Of a stretch of 12,988 nt of DNA, positions 6,901 through 12,924 are shown piece after piece; positions within the stretch are counted from its first letter, which is position 1, and each line of letters begins with the position of its first letter. The notes under the pieces were generated by a model, which was given only the letters and a program-made list of their open reading frames with translations, was not told the origin of the DNA and made no database searches. This DNA is from JAKPAM01 sp047605425. Its GTDB lineage: Bacteria; Pseudomonadota; Gammaproteobacteria; Burkholderiales; Burkholderiaceae_E. The DNA lies in assembly GCA_047605425.1 (NCBI GenBank), contig JASGFT010000142.1, positions 1 through 12,988 on the forward strand. Direction: 5' to 3'. The position numbers and the translations under genes were made by a program.

Positions 6901-7875
6901 TCAGTCGAGCGAGGCGCCGGTCAGCTTGACCAGCCGCGACCAGACCTCGGCGTCGGCCTTGGCCTTGGCGTTGAACTCGTCCGGCCCGCTGCCGACCGCC
7001 TCGAAGCCGAAGGTCGCGAAACGCTCGCGCACCTCGGGCAACTGGCAGGCCTTCTTCACCTCGTCGGCCAGGCGCTGGATGATCGGCTTGGGCGTCGCGC
7101 CCGGCACCGCCATCGCCATGAAGCCGACAGTGTGGAACACGTCGTCGTTCAGGCCCTGCTCCTTGAACGTCGGCACCTTGGGCAACACCGACAGGCGCTT
7201 GTCGGCCGCCACGGCGATCGCCTTCAGCTTGCCGGACTCGATCATCCCCATGGCCTGCGTGACGCTGGCGAACCCCAGCGGCACGTTGCCGCCGATCATG
7301 TCCTGCAGCATCGGCGCCTCGCCCTTGTACGCGACGTGGTTCATGTCGCCGTCGGCGACCTGGCTCAAGGCCGCGCCGCTCAGGTGCGACGCCGAGCCGA
7401 TGCCGTACGAGCCGTAGTTCAGCTTGCCCTTGTTCTCGCGGATGTACTTGACGATCGACGGCGCGTCGTTCGCCGGGACGCTCGGATGGGCGATCAGCAC
7501 GATCGGCGAGGCGACGACCTGCGACACCAGCGCGATGTCCTTGCTCGGGTCGTACGGCAGCTTTTTGAACAGGAACGGATTGATGACGAACTGCGTGCTC
7601 AGCGCCAGCAGGATCGTGTGCCCGTCCGGCGCCGCCTTGGCGACCGCCGAGGTGCCGAGGGTGCCCGACGCGCCGGCCTTGTTGTCGACGACGATGGTCT
7701 GGCCCATGGATTTGCCGAGCTTCTCCGCGATCAGGCGGGCGACCGCGTCGGTGCCGCCGCCGGGCGGATACGGCACGACCATCGTGATCGTCTTGCTCGG
7801 GTAGGTCTGCGCTTGCGCGGGCACGACCAGGGAGGCTCCCATCAGAGTCAGGATGGCGCGGCGAGTCGAGTTCAA
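6901..7875 (-). CDS. Bug/TctC family tripartite tricarboxylate transporter substrate-binding protein
   Basis: A 324-residue periplasmic solute-binding protein of the Bug family, greatly expanded in Burkholderiales. With a TTG start at 7875 it begins MNSTRRAILTLMGASLVVPAQAQ, a clean Sec signal peptide with likely cleavage after AQA (residue 22). Family motifs follow: YPPGGGTD (36-43), VVDNKAGASGT (62-72) and AAPDGHTILL (81-90), the loops that grip the carboxylate ligand. GAGG (7884-7887) stands 8 nt before the TTG. The in-frame ATG far upstream (8010) would bury the signal peptide behind 46 residues, and the internal ATG would destroy it. No TctA or TctB membrane genes are in the window, so this is an orphan receptor that probably shares a transporter encoded elsewhere or acts as a sensor. 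The ligand, a small carboxylate, cannot be specified. Confidence 0.95.
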   Translation of the reverse strand: MNSTRRAILTLMGASLVVPAQAQTYPSKTITMVVPYPPGGGTDAVARLIAEKLGKSMGQTIVVDNKAGASGTLGTSAVAKAAPDGHTILLALSTQFVINPFLFKKLPYDPSKDIALVSQVVASPIVLIAHPSVPANDAPSIVKYIRENKGKLNYGSYGIGSASHLSGAALSQVADGDMNHVAYKGEAPMLQDMIGGNVPLGFASVTQAMGMIESGKLKAIAVAADKRLSVLPKVPTFKEQGLNDDVFHTVGFMAMAVPGATPKPIIQRLADEVKKACQLPEVRERFATFGFEAVGSGPDEFNAKAKADAEVWSRLVKLTGASLD

Positions 7876-7883
7876 CTTCTTGT

Positions 7884-7887
7884 CCTC
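7884..7887 (-). promoter_or_regulatory. Ribosome-binding site deciding the TTG start of the Bug gene
   Basis: GAGG on the minus strand lies 8 nt upstream of TTG at 7875-7873. No ATG or GTG near this point gives an intact signal peptide, so this site selects the rare start. Confidence 0.6.
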
Positions 7888-7930
7888 AATGGCGGGTTGA
7901 AGGGTGGGATCGGAGGGATTCCAGGGTTGC

Positions 7931-7955
7931 GCGAACCGGGCGGCACCCGGCTCGC
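7931..7955. other. Hairpin upstream of the Bug gene
   Basis: GCGA-a-CCGGG then CGGCA then CCCGG-c-TCGC forms a 9-bp stem with one mismatch and a 5-nt loop. It is 56 bp upstream of the TTG start, in the 261-bp non-coding gap between the XRE gene and the Bug gene. A GGCCCGGGCC palindrome (7999-8008), followed on the minus strand by TTTTT, lies further upstream and might weakly terminate read-through from the XRE gene. Confidence 0.3.
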
Positions 7956-8062
7956 ATCGTCCGGGACTGTGCTGGCGCCGGTGTCGACGAAAAAGGTCGG
8001 CCCGGGCCAAAACGAGGTGAATTCATGACACCCAGGGCAAATGCCGATGCTCTGCCGGCCGC

Positions 8063-8092
8063 GCATGCGCGATGTCCGCATGCGCGATGTCC
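8063..8092 (+). repeat. Exact tandem duplication of a 15-bp unit
   Basis: GCATGCGCGATGTCC occurs twice head to tail (8063-8077 and 8078-8092). Each unit contains the palindrome GCATGC. It lies between the XRE gene stop and the Bug gene. It may be replication slippage or a pair of protein-binding sites. Confidence 0.8.
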
Positions 8093-8136
8093 GGTCCGGC
8101 GCACGGTCCGCGATGGCGGGCGGCCGCGCCCGGCGT

Positions 8137-8811
8137 TCAGTCCTCGGACTTGCCGCGGAAGGCCACCGCCATGTCGAACGCCTGCTTGGTGAACGCCAGC
8201 ACGGCCGCGAAGTCCTCGTCGTCGAGGCGCCTCGCGGCATCGTTGCCGCGATAGACGTTGGCCAGCTCGCGTTCGCGGCCGGCCTGGACCATCAGCTTGC
8301 CGACGCCGAGCTGCTCGAGCGACATCCACAACGGCGGGTTGTAGACGCGGGTCAACTGCATCAGCGAGGTCACCGGATCATCGCGTCCCAGCACGGCCGC
8401 CAGCCGCAGGATCAGCTCGAACGGCAGCGCCGCCCGCCCGCCCTCGGCGGTCTCGAGCAGCTCGGGGTCGCTCAGGTCCAGCGCCTTGGCGACCTCCTGC
8501 ACCGTGAGCCCGGCGGACTCGCGCATCCGGCGCAGCGTCGCGCCGGCCTTGGTGATCGCCGCTTTCTGCTCCGGATCGCGCGCGCGGGCGCCGGCCGCGG
8601 CCACCGCCAGGTCGGTCGCCGGCCCGGCCATCGCCATCATCGAATCGGCCCATTCGCGAAACTGCCGGGCCACGCCCAGCAGCGGCATTCCCGGAAATTC
8701 GCCCAAGCCCGGCGTCAGCAGCGGCATCACACCGCGTGGCCGCCGCGGCCGCGGCGTCGCGGCGGTGTCGACCGGCTCGTCGCCCTCTTTCTTCTTGCGT
8801 GACGTCGCCAT
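8137..8811 (-). CDS. XRE-like helix-turn-helix protein of unknown role
   Basis: A 224-residue protein in three parts. A charged, proline-rich, probably disordered N-terminus (1-30, with RKKKEG and RPRRPRG) comes first. Next is a hydrophobic/aromatic segment (PLLTPGLGEFPGMPLLGVARQ, then FREWADSMMAMAG; 30-63). A Cro/C1-type helix-turn-helix follows at about 92-145 (LRRMRESAGLTVQEVAKALDLSDPELLETAEGGRAALPFELILRLAAVLGRDDP), and the C-terminal region is helical. The recognition part (LTVQEVAKALDLSDPELLETAEGG) is a good XRE match. The rest belongs to no family recognised here. The ATG at 8811 has AGGAG (8819-8823) 7 nt upstream. It lies 129 nt downstream of an acyl-CoA dehydrogenase on the same strand, so a role in controlling lipid catabolism or membrane state is suggested only by position. 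Confidence 0.85.
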   Translation of the reverse strand: MATSRKKKEGDEPVDTAATPRPRRPRGVMPLLTPGLGEFPGMPLLGVARQFREWADSMMAMAGPATDLAVAAAGARARDPEQKAAITKAGATLRRMRESAGLTVQEVAKALDLSDPELLETAEGGRAALPFELILRLAAVLGRDDPVTSLMQLTRVYNPPLWMSLEQLGVGKLMVQAGRERELANVYRGNDAARRLDDEDFAAVLAFTKQAFDMAVAFRGKSED

Positions 8812-8940
8812 CTCGGCGCTCCTTCTCCACGTTGGTTGTCTGAACATTCGGCCGGATCCGCCGCCGGATCGCGGCCCGGGCACCGGCCCGCCGATGCCCG
8901 GGAACGCCGACGCCCCGCCGGCAGCCCCCAGGCCCCGCCG

Positions 8941-10116
8941 TCACGCCCCCCGCTTGTCCAGCCGGCGGGCGATGCTCCAGCGATGCACCTCGGACGGACC
9001 ATCGTAGATCCTGAAGGCCCGGATGTCGCGAAAGATCCGCTCGACCTCGGTCTTGCGGGTCACGCCCATGCCGCCCAGGATCTGCACCGCGCGATCGGCG
9101 ACGCGAAAGCAGGTCTCGGACGCGTGCACCTTGATCATGCTGCTTTCGGCCGAGCCGCGCGCGCCCTGGTCCAGCAGCCATGCGCAATGACGGACGCCGA
9201 GCCGGGTCAGGTGCAGGTCGATCTCGTTGTCGGCCAGCATGAAACCCACGCCCTCGTGGCCGATCAGCTTCTGCCCGAAGGCCTCGCGCTCGCGCGCGTA
9301 GCGCGTGGCGATGTCGTGCGCGCGCTGCGCCGCGCCCAGCCAGCGCATGCAGTGCGTCAGGCGCGCCGGCACCAGCCGCACCTGCGCGTAGCGAAAGCCC
9401 TGCCCGACCTCGCCGAGCACGTCGGCCTCGGGAATCTCCTGACCCTCGAGCTCGACCACCGCGTGACCGCCGGCGAAGCTCGAATCCATCGAATCGATGC
9501 ACTCGCTGATCCGGAAGCCCTTGGCCGGCAGGTCGCTGAGGAACATCGTCGCGCCCAGGTCCTGCCCATCGACGATCGTGCGCGCCATGATGATCGCGAA
9601 GGCCGCGCCGTCGGCGCCGGTGATCAGCCACTTGCGGCCGTTGATGACGAAGCGGTCGCCGCGCTTGACCGCCGTGGTCTTGAGCAGCGCCGGGTCGGAT
9701 CCGGCGCCCGGGTGCGGCTCGGTCATGCAGAAGCACGAGCGCGTGCGGCCCTCGGTCATCGGCCGCAGCCAGCGCGCCTTCTGCTCGTCGGACGCGACCG
9801 CTTCGAGCAGATGCATGTTGCCCTCGTCGGGCGCCGCGCAGTTCATCGCGATCGGACCGAGCATCGAATAACCGGACGCCTCGAGCACCACGGCCTTGCC
9901 CAGGTGCGACAAGCCCATGCCGCCGAATTCCTCCGACACCTGCGGATTGAGCAGGCCCGCGTCGCGCGCTCGCGCGACCAGGTCGGCGCGCAGGCCTTCG
10001 TCGGGGCCGTGCGCGGTGCGGCGCGGATCGGCTTCCATCGGGATGATCTGGTCCGTCACGAACTCGCGCACGCGCTTCTCGAGCGCCGCGAGTTCGGGAT
10101 GCAATGCAAAGTCCAT
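8941..10116 (-). CDS. Acyl-CoA dehydrogenase, ACAD10/ACAD11-like
   Basis: A 391-residue acyl-CoA dehydrogenase. FCMTEPHPGAGSDPALLKT (129-147) is the flavin/substrate motif. VINGRKWLITGADGA (157-171) is the middle domain. REREAFGQKLIGHEGVGFMLAD (275-296) and QILGGMGVTRKTEVER (345-360) are the FAD and dimer motifs. The C-terminal loop reads YDGPSEVHRW, with Asp372 where medium-chain enzymes have the catalytic Glu; the isovaleryl-type position aligns by eye with Ala. The DGPxEVH signature is that of the ACAD10/ACAD11 clade, whose eukaryotic members have been linked to 4-hydroxyacyl-CoA handling; the substrate here is unknown. The ATG at 10116 is preferred: it begins the conserved MDFALHPEL and has GAGG/AGGA upstream. 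An in-frame ATG at 10140 would add eight residues. The RDD gene ends 49 nt upstream on the same strand. Confidence 0.95.
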   Translation of the reverse strand: MDFALHPELAALEKRVREFVTDQIIPMEADPRRTAHGPDEGLRADLVARARDAGLLNPQVSEEFGGMGLSHLGKAVVLEASGYSMLGPIAMNCAAPDEGNMHLLEAVASDEQKARWLRPMTEGRTRSCFCMTEPHPGAGSDPALLKTTAVKRGDRFVINGRKWLITGADGAAFAIIMARTIVDGQDLGATMFLSDLPAKGFRISECIDSMDSSFAGGHAVVELEGQEIPEADVLGEVGQGFRYAQVRLVPARLTHCMRWLGAAQRAHDIATRYAREREAFGQKLIGHEGVGFMLADNEIDLHLTRLGVRHCAWLLDQGARGSAESSMIKVHASETCFRVADRAVQILGGMGVTRKTEVERIFRDIRAFRIYDGPSEVHRWSIARRLDKRGA

Positions 10117-10121
10117 CGTTC

Positions 10122-10157
10122 CTGTCCTCGAGTGAGACATCGAGTATGACAGGACAG
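10122..10157 (-). promoter_or_regulatory. Inverted repeat overlapping the dehydrogenase ribosome site
   Basis: CTGTCCT (10122-10128) and AGGACAG (10151-10157) are perfect 7-bp complements 22 nt apart, filling most of the 49-bp gap before the ACAD10/11-like gene. In the mRNA the 3' arm overlaps the AGGACAGGA sequence just before ATG 10116, so the hairpin would hide the ribosome site. The spacer and arm edge also hold a near-perfect direct repeat, TCGAGTGAGACA / TCGAGTATGACA (10128-10139 and 10140-10151, 10 of 12 identical). The site may be an operator, a translational switch, or both. Confidence 0.45.
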
Positions 10158-10165
10158 CGGCGCGC

Positions 10166-10648
10166 TCAGGATCGCAGCTCGATCACCTCGGTGTCGGCCA
10201 GGTGATCGCCGAGCCGCCGGCGCGACGCGCCGAGGATGAACACCCAGTCGAAAAGGCCGAGAAACAGCAAGGTGATGTTGCGCACGATCGAACGGCCGTA
10301 CGAGCACGGGATGCGTTGCGGGCCCTGGACGACCGCGATCTTCATCACGCGCTTGCCCAGGCTCTGGCCGTTGGCCAGCCCGTCCGACAACAGGTGGTAG
10401 CCGAACCAGCACAGCAGGGCGCCGATCCCCACCAGCGAATCGGCGCCTCCGGGCAGACTGAGGGCGAAGCCCGCCGCGAACGCCAGCGCGAACGCGATGA
10501 CGTTGTCGATGATCTGCGCGACGAAGCGCGCGCCGAGCGACGCCAGCGGCGGCCCGACCCGGGCCGGGACGGCTGGTGTCGCGGCAACGTGTTCGGTGGT
10601 CGCCGGCGGCAACGGCGGCGGAGAATCGGACGAAGGCTCGAAGGACAT
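10166..10648 (-). CDS. RDD family integral membrane protein
   Basis: A 160-residue inner-membrane protein. Residues 1-35 are a Pro/Ser/Ala-rich cytoplasmic-looking tail. The RDD domain follows: Arg41 and Asp48 in GARFVAQIIDNVIAFAL, a first transmembrane segment at about 44-66 and a second at about 71-87. Next come the conserved GQSLGKRVMKIAVV (94-107), a third segment at about 123-140 and the closing RRRLGDHLADTEVI (143-156). Length and order are those of small stand-alone RDD proteins, whose function is mostly unknown; some have been linked to ion or proton transport. The ATG at 10648 has only a weak purine stretch upstream. It lies 49 nt before the ACAD10/11-like gene on the same strand, so co-transcription is possible, and 174 nt after the LysR gene. 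Confidence 0.9.
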   Translation of the reverse strand: MSFEPSSDSPPPLPPATTEHVAATPAVPARVGPPLASLGARFVAQIIDNVIAFALAFAAGFALSLPGGADSLVGIGALLCWFGYHLLSDGLANGQSLGKRVMKIAVVQGPQRIPCSYGRSIVRNITLLFLGLFDWVFILGASRRRLGDHLADTEVIELRS

Positions 10649-10683
10649 GGCAGGATCCGCTGGGGCGAAACGCGCACGACGGC

Positions 10684-10704
10684 GCTACCGGTGCACGCTA
10701 CCGG
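10684..10704 (+). repeat. Direct repeat of GCTACCGG upstream of the RDD gene
   Basis: GCTACCGG occurs at 10684-10691 and 10697-10704, separated by TGCAC, 36 bp upstream of the RDD start codon. This is where promoter elements or an operator would be expected. Confidence 0.5.
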
Positions 10705-10783
10705 ACGATCGCGCGTTCGACCAGCCTCCGTTCGGACGATGCCGAAGCGTGCCAAGGGCAACGCAAGACCCATCCGGCCGAGC

Positions 10784-10800
10784 CATCGAGTCGTTCGATG
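10784..10800 (-). terminator. Candidate hairpin terminator after the LysR gene
   Basis: CATCGA and TCGATG form a perfect 6-bp stem with a 5-nt loop, 22 nt beyond the LysR stop on the minus strand. No T-tract follows, so confidence is low. Confidence 0.25.
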
Positions 10801-10822
10801 ACGTACGGAGATCCGAAGCGAA

Positions 10823-11740
10823 CTAAGAGGGCGGCAGTTCGGTCGATCCCCCTGCATCGGAAAATGCCTCCAGTGCTCCGAGCACCTCGCGGATCGCGTC
10901 ATCGTGCGGTTCCAGGCGCCGATGAACGATGCCCATGTGCCGGACCAGTGGCGGAAGCAGCGGACGCCACTGCATCCTCGCGTGCAATGCGGCGTCGTCC
11001 GAGCGCTCCAATGGCAGCACCGCGGCGCCATAGCCGGCGGCCACCAGTCCCTTGATCGCGACCGGAAAACCCAGCTCCACGCGCGCCCGTGGCTTGAGTC
11101 CGGCCTTGCCGAACCACGCGGCCGTCATGCGATGCATCCGGGTGCCGCTCCTGATGGAGATCAGCGCTCGCTGCGCCAGCCACTCGGGCGTGACCCGCTC
11201 CGGCGCATCCCAGTGCGGCGGCAGGAAAGCGACCATCGGATCGCTGCGCCAGGCGGCCACCTCCATCTGGCGCTCGGTCGTCTGAGGCAGTGCGACGATG
11301 CCGATGTCCAGCGTTCCGGCACTTAGCGCCTGCATCGTCTCGCGCGAACCGAGGACTTCCAGCTCCAGATCGATTCCCGGCCTGCGCCGCGCGAGCGCGA
11401 CGAGGACATCGGGAAGAAAGCGCGCGATCACGCCCGCCGACGCGCCCAGCCGCACCTTGCCTTCGGAACCCGCGGCGAGCCTGCGGACCTTGTCGAGGTC
11501 ATCGTCCACCTGCTTGAGCAGCCGCCGGCCACTGGACGCCAGTTGCGCCCCCGCCGGCGTCAGCCGCGTCTGGTGCCGTCCCCGGTGCACGAGCGTCACG
11601 CCCAGCCGGGATTCCAGCTCACTGATGTGCAGGCTGACCGTGGGCGCGGACAGATGCAGCGCCTGGGCCGCCGCCGCCAGCGTGCCCAGATCCCCGATGG
11701 CGATCAGCGTCTGCAGTTGATCCAAGTTGAGATTTCGCAT
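10823..11740 (-). CDS. LysR family transcriptional regulator
   Basis: A 305-residue LTTR of standard length. The winged helix-turn-helix occupies residues 5-64: LDQLQTLIAIGDLGTLAAAAQALHLSAPTVSLHISELESRLGVTLVHRGR, then TRLTPAG. A linker helix follows (LLKQVDDDLDKVRRLA), then the periplasmic-binding-protein-like effector domain starting VRLGASAGVIARFLPDVL, with the second-lobe motif GLVAAGYGAAVLPL (about 239-252). It is divergent from a DMT-family exporter with a 116-bp shared region. This is the usual layout for a regulator that both represses itself and activates the transporter when its effector, often the exported metabolite, is present. The ATG at 11740 has AGGA 6 nt upstream and lies inside a potential mRNA hairpin loop. 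Confidence 0.95.
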   Translation of the reverse strand: MRNLNLDQLQTLIAIGDLGTLAAAAQALHLSAPTVSLHISELESRLGVTLVHRGRHQTRLTPAGAQLASSGRRLLKQVDDDLDKVRRLAAGSEGKVRLGASAGVIARFLPDVLVALARRRPGIDLELEVLGSRETMQALSAGTLDIGIVALPQTTERQMEVAAWRSDPMVAFLPPHWDAPERVTPEWLAQRALISIRSGTRMHRMTAAWFGKAGLKPRARVELGFPVAIKGLVAAGYGAAVLPLERSDDAALHARMQWRPLLPPLVRHMGIVHRRLEPHDDAIREVLGALEAFSDAGGSTELPPS

Positions 11741-11748
11741 CAGAAATC
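11731..11748 (-). promoter_or_regulatory. Perfect dyad enclosing the LysR start codon
   Basis: On the minus strand GATTTC-TGATGC-GAAATC is a perfect 6-bp inverted repeat. The ATG start is inside the 6-nt loop and the AGGA ribosome site touches the 5' arm. At DNA level it may be an autoregulatory LysR dyad; at RNA level it could limit initiation. Confidence 0.4.
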
Positions 11749-11760
11749 CTGAATACGGAG

Positions 11761-11773
11761 TGCAGGCAACGCA
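11761..11773. promoter_or_regulatory. Candidate LysR box (T-N11-A)
   Basis: TGC-AGGCAAC-GCA is a T-N11-A motif with dyad TGC/GCA, 21 bp from the LysR start and 84 bp from the transporter start. The position suits a LysR recognition site, but the motif is short and could be chance. Confidence 0.35.
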
Positions 11774-11856
11774 ACTTTACAGACATCGAGCAGCGACCCA
11801 CCATCGACTACCCCCGATTCCCGGGGCGGCCTGTCGGGCCATCGGAAGGGGCATGC

Positions 11857-12771
11857 ATGAAACCAGCAGCAGACGGCGTCGGCGCATCGGCTTCGCAGGC
11901 GGCGGACCGTCGAACCCGCTTCATCGGTATCGCCTGCGGGATCGCGATCATCGTCCTGTTCTCCGGCTTCACGCTCGTCTCCAGGCTGGGCCTCGCGACC
12001 TCGCTGAAGTTGATCGACATCGCCGCGCTGCGCTTCTCGATCGGCGGCCTGCTGTTGCTGCCCGTACTGCTGCGCCATGGCTTCTCGGGCATCCGGCTGC
12101 GCGACGCGGCGGCACTGGCCTTCTTCGGAGGGTTGGGCTTCGCCTCGTGCGCGTACACGGGGTTCATGCTCGCCCCCGCTTCGCACGGCGCCGTGCTGCT
12201 GCACGGCACGCTACCGTTGTTCACCGCCCTCCTCGCCTGGTCGATGTCGTCGGAGAAGGCCCACGGTCGTCGCAGGCTCGGGCTGCTCGCCATTCTGGTA
12301 GGCATCCTGGCGATGGCGTGGGACAGCGTCGCGGCGAGCACGTCCCGGCAGTTATTGGGCGACGGCGCCCTTCTGCTGGCATCGGCCTGCTGGTCCGCCT
12401 ACGGCGTGCTCGCGCGTCGACTAAGCCTCGCTCCCGCCCACACGGCATCCATCGTCGCCGTGCTTTCGATGGCCTGCTTCGTTCCCATCTACCTGGCCCT
12501 GCCGGGAAAGGCGATCTTCGTCGCGAGCTGGCGGGAGTTGCTGCTGCAAGCGGTCTTCCAGGGCGTGCTGATCGGCGCGGCGTCGGCCTTCATCTACGCG
12601 CGTGCCGTCGCATCGCTGGGAGCCGTCGACACCGCGCTGTTCACCGCGGCGGTGCCGTGCGTGACGACGATCTCGGCCTTTTTCTTGCTCGGGGAAGTGC
12701 CGAGCAGCCTGGCGCTCTGCGGGGTCGTTGTCGTCACGATGGGCATGGCCGTTTCGATGAAGTCGCCATGA
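11857..12771 (+). CDS. EamA/DMT superfamily transporter
   Basis: A 304-residue inner-membrane protein with about ten hydrophobic helices arranged as two EamA repeats (about 24-155 and 169-300), typical of drug/metabolite exporters. Visible signatures are the first repeat's IDIAALRFSIGGLLLLPVLL (53-72) and MLAPASHGAVLLHGTLPLFTALLAW (104-128). The second repeat has GALLLASACWSAYGVLARR (170-188) and TALFTAAVPCVTTISAFFLLGE (259-280), where the terminal GE is widely conserved. Such proteins usually export amino acids, purines or toxic metabolites by proton antiport; the substrate here is unknown. GAAGGGG (11845-11851) lies 5 nt before the ATG. It is divergent from a LysR gene that is its likely regulator. 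The gene ends about 150 bp before the SOS-type promoter. Confidence 0.95.
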   Translation: MKPAADGVGASASQAADRRTRFIGIACGIAIIVLFSGFTLVSRLGLATSLKLIDIAALRFSIGGLLLLPVLLRHGFSGIRLRDAAALAFFGGLGFASCAYTGFMLAPASHGAVLLHGTLPLFTALLAWSMSSEKAHGRRRLGLLAILVGILAMAWDSVAASTSRQLLGDGALLLASACWSAYGVLARRLSLAPAHTASIVAVLSMACFVPIYLALPGKAIFVASWRELLLQAVFQGVLIGAASAFIYARAVASLGAVDTALFTAAVPCVTTISAFFLLGEVPSSLALCGVVVVTMGMAVSMKSP

Positions 12772-12856
12772 AGACCGGCCCGGCTTTCGCGTCGGGAGCC
12801 GCAGCGATCGCGGCATCTGTGCGAAAGGCGAGCCGCTCGCTGCATGCGGACTTACC

Positions 12857-12885
12857 TTGAGCCCATGTGCCGGTTCGATTATAAT
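12857..12885 (+). promoter_or_regulatory. Near-consensus sigma-70 promoter
   Basis: TTGAGC (12857-12862) and TATAAT (12880-12885) are separated by exactly 17 nt. It is the best promoter match in the window and lies in its most AT-rich stretch. The expected transcription start, about 12892, falls inside the LexA box. Confidence 0.8.
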
Positions 12886-12886
12886 A

Positions 12887-12902
12887 CTGTATATAAATAC
12901 AC
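12887..12902 (+). promoter_or_regulatory. LexA (SOS) box
   Basis: CTGT-ATATAAAT-ACAC fits the beta/gamma-proteobacterial LexA consensus CTGT-N8-ACAG with one mismatch in the right half-site. The flanking TA at 12885-12886 extends the match. It abuts the -10 element and covers the expected start of transcription, so bound LexA would block the promoter until DNA damage removes it. Confidence 0.8.
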
Positions 12903-12924
12903 TTATCGACAACGGAGACCGGCC

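Noticed and set aside
8378..9736. A 452-codon minus-strand open frame spanning the ACAD10/11-like gene and the XRE gene
   Set aside because: It is out of frame with both well-supported genes on the same strand and consists of Arg/Gly/Ala-rich shadow sequence, not a fusion.
12768..12860. A 30-codon plus-strand frame overlapping the transporter stop (ATGA)
   Set aside because: The ATGA overlap looks like translational coupling, but the peptide has no recognisable features and its stop falls within the -35 box of the next promoter; it is probably chance.
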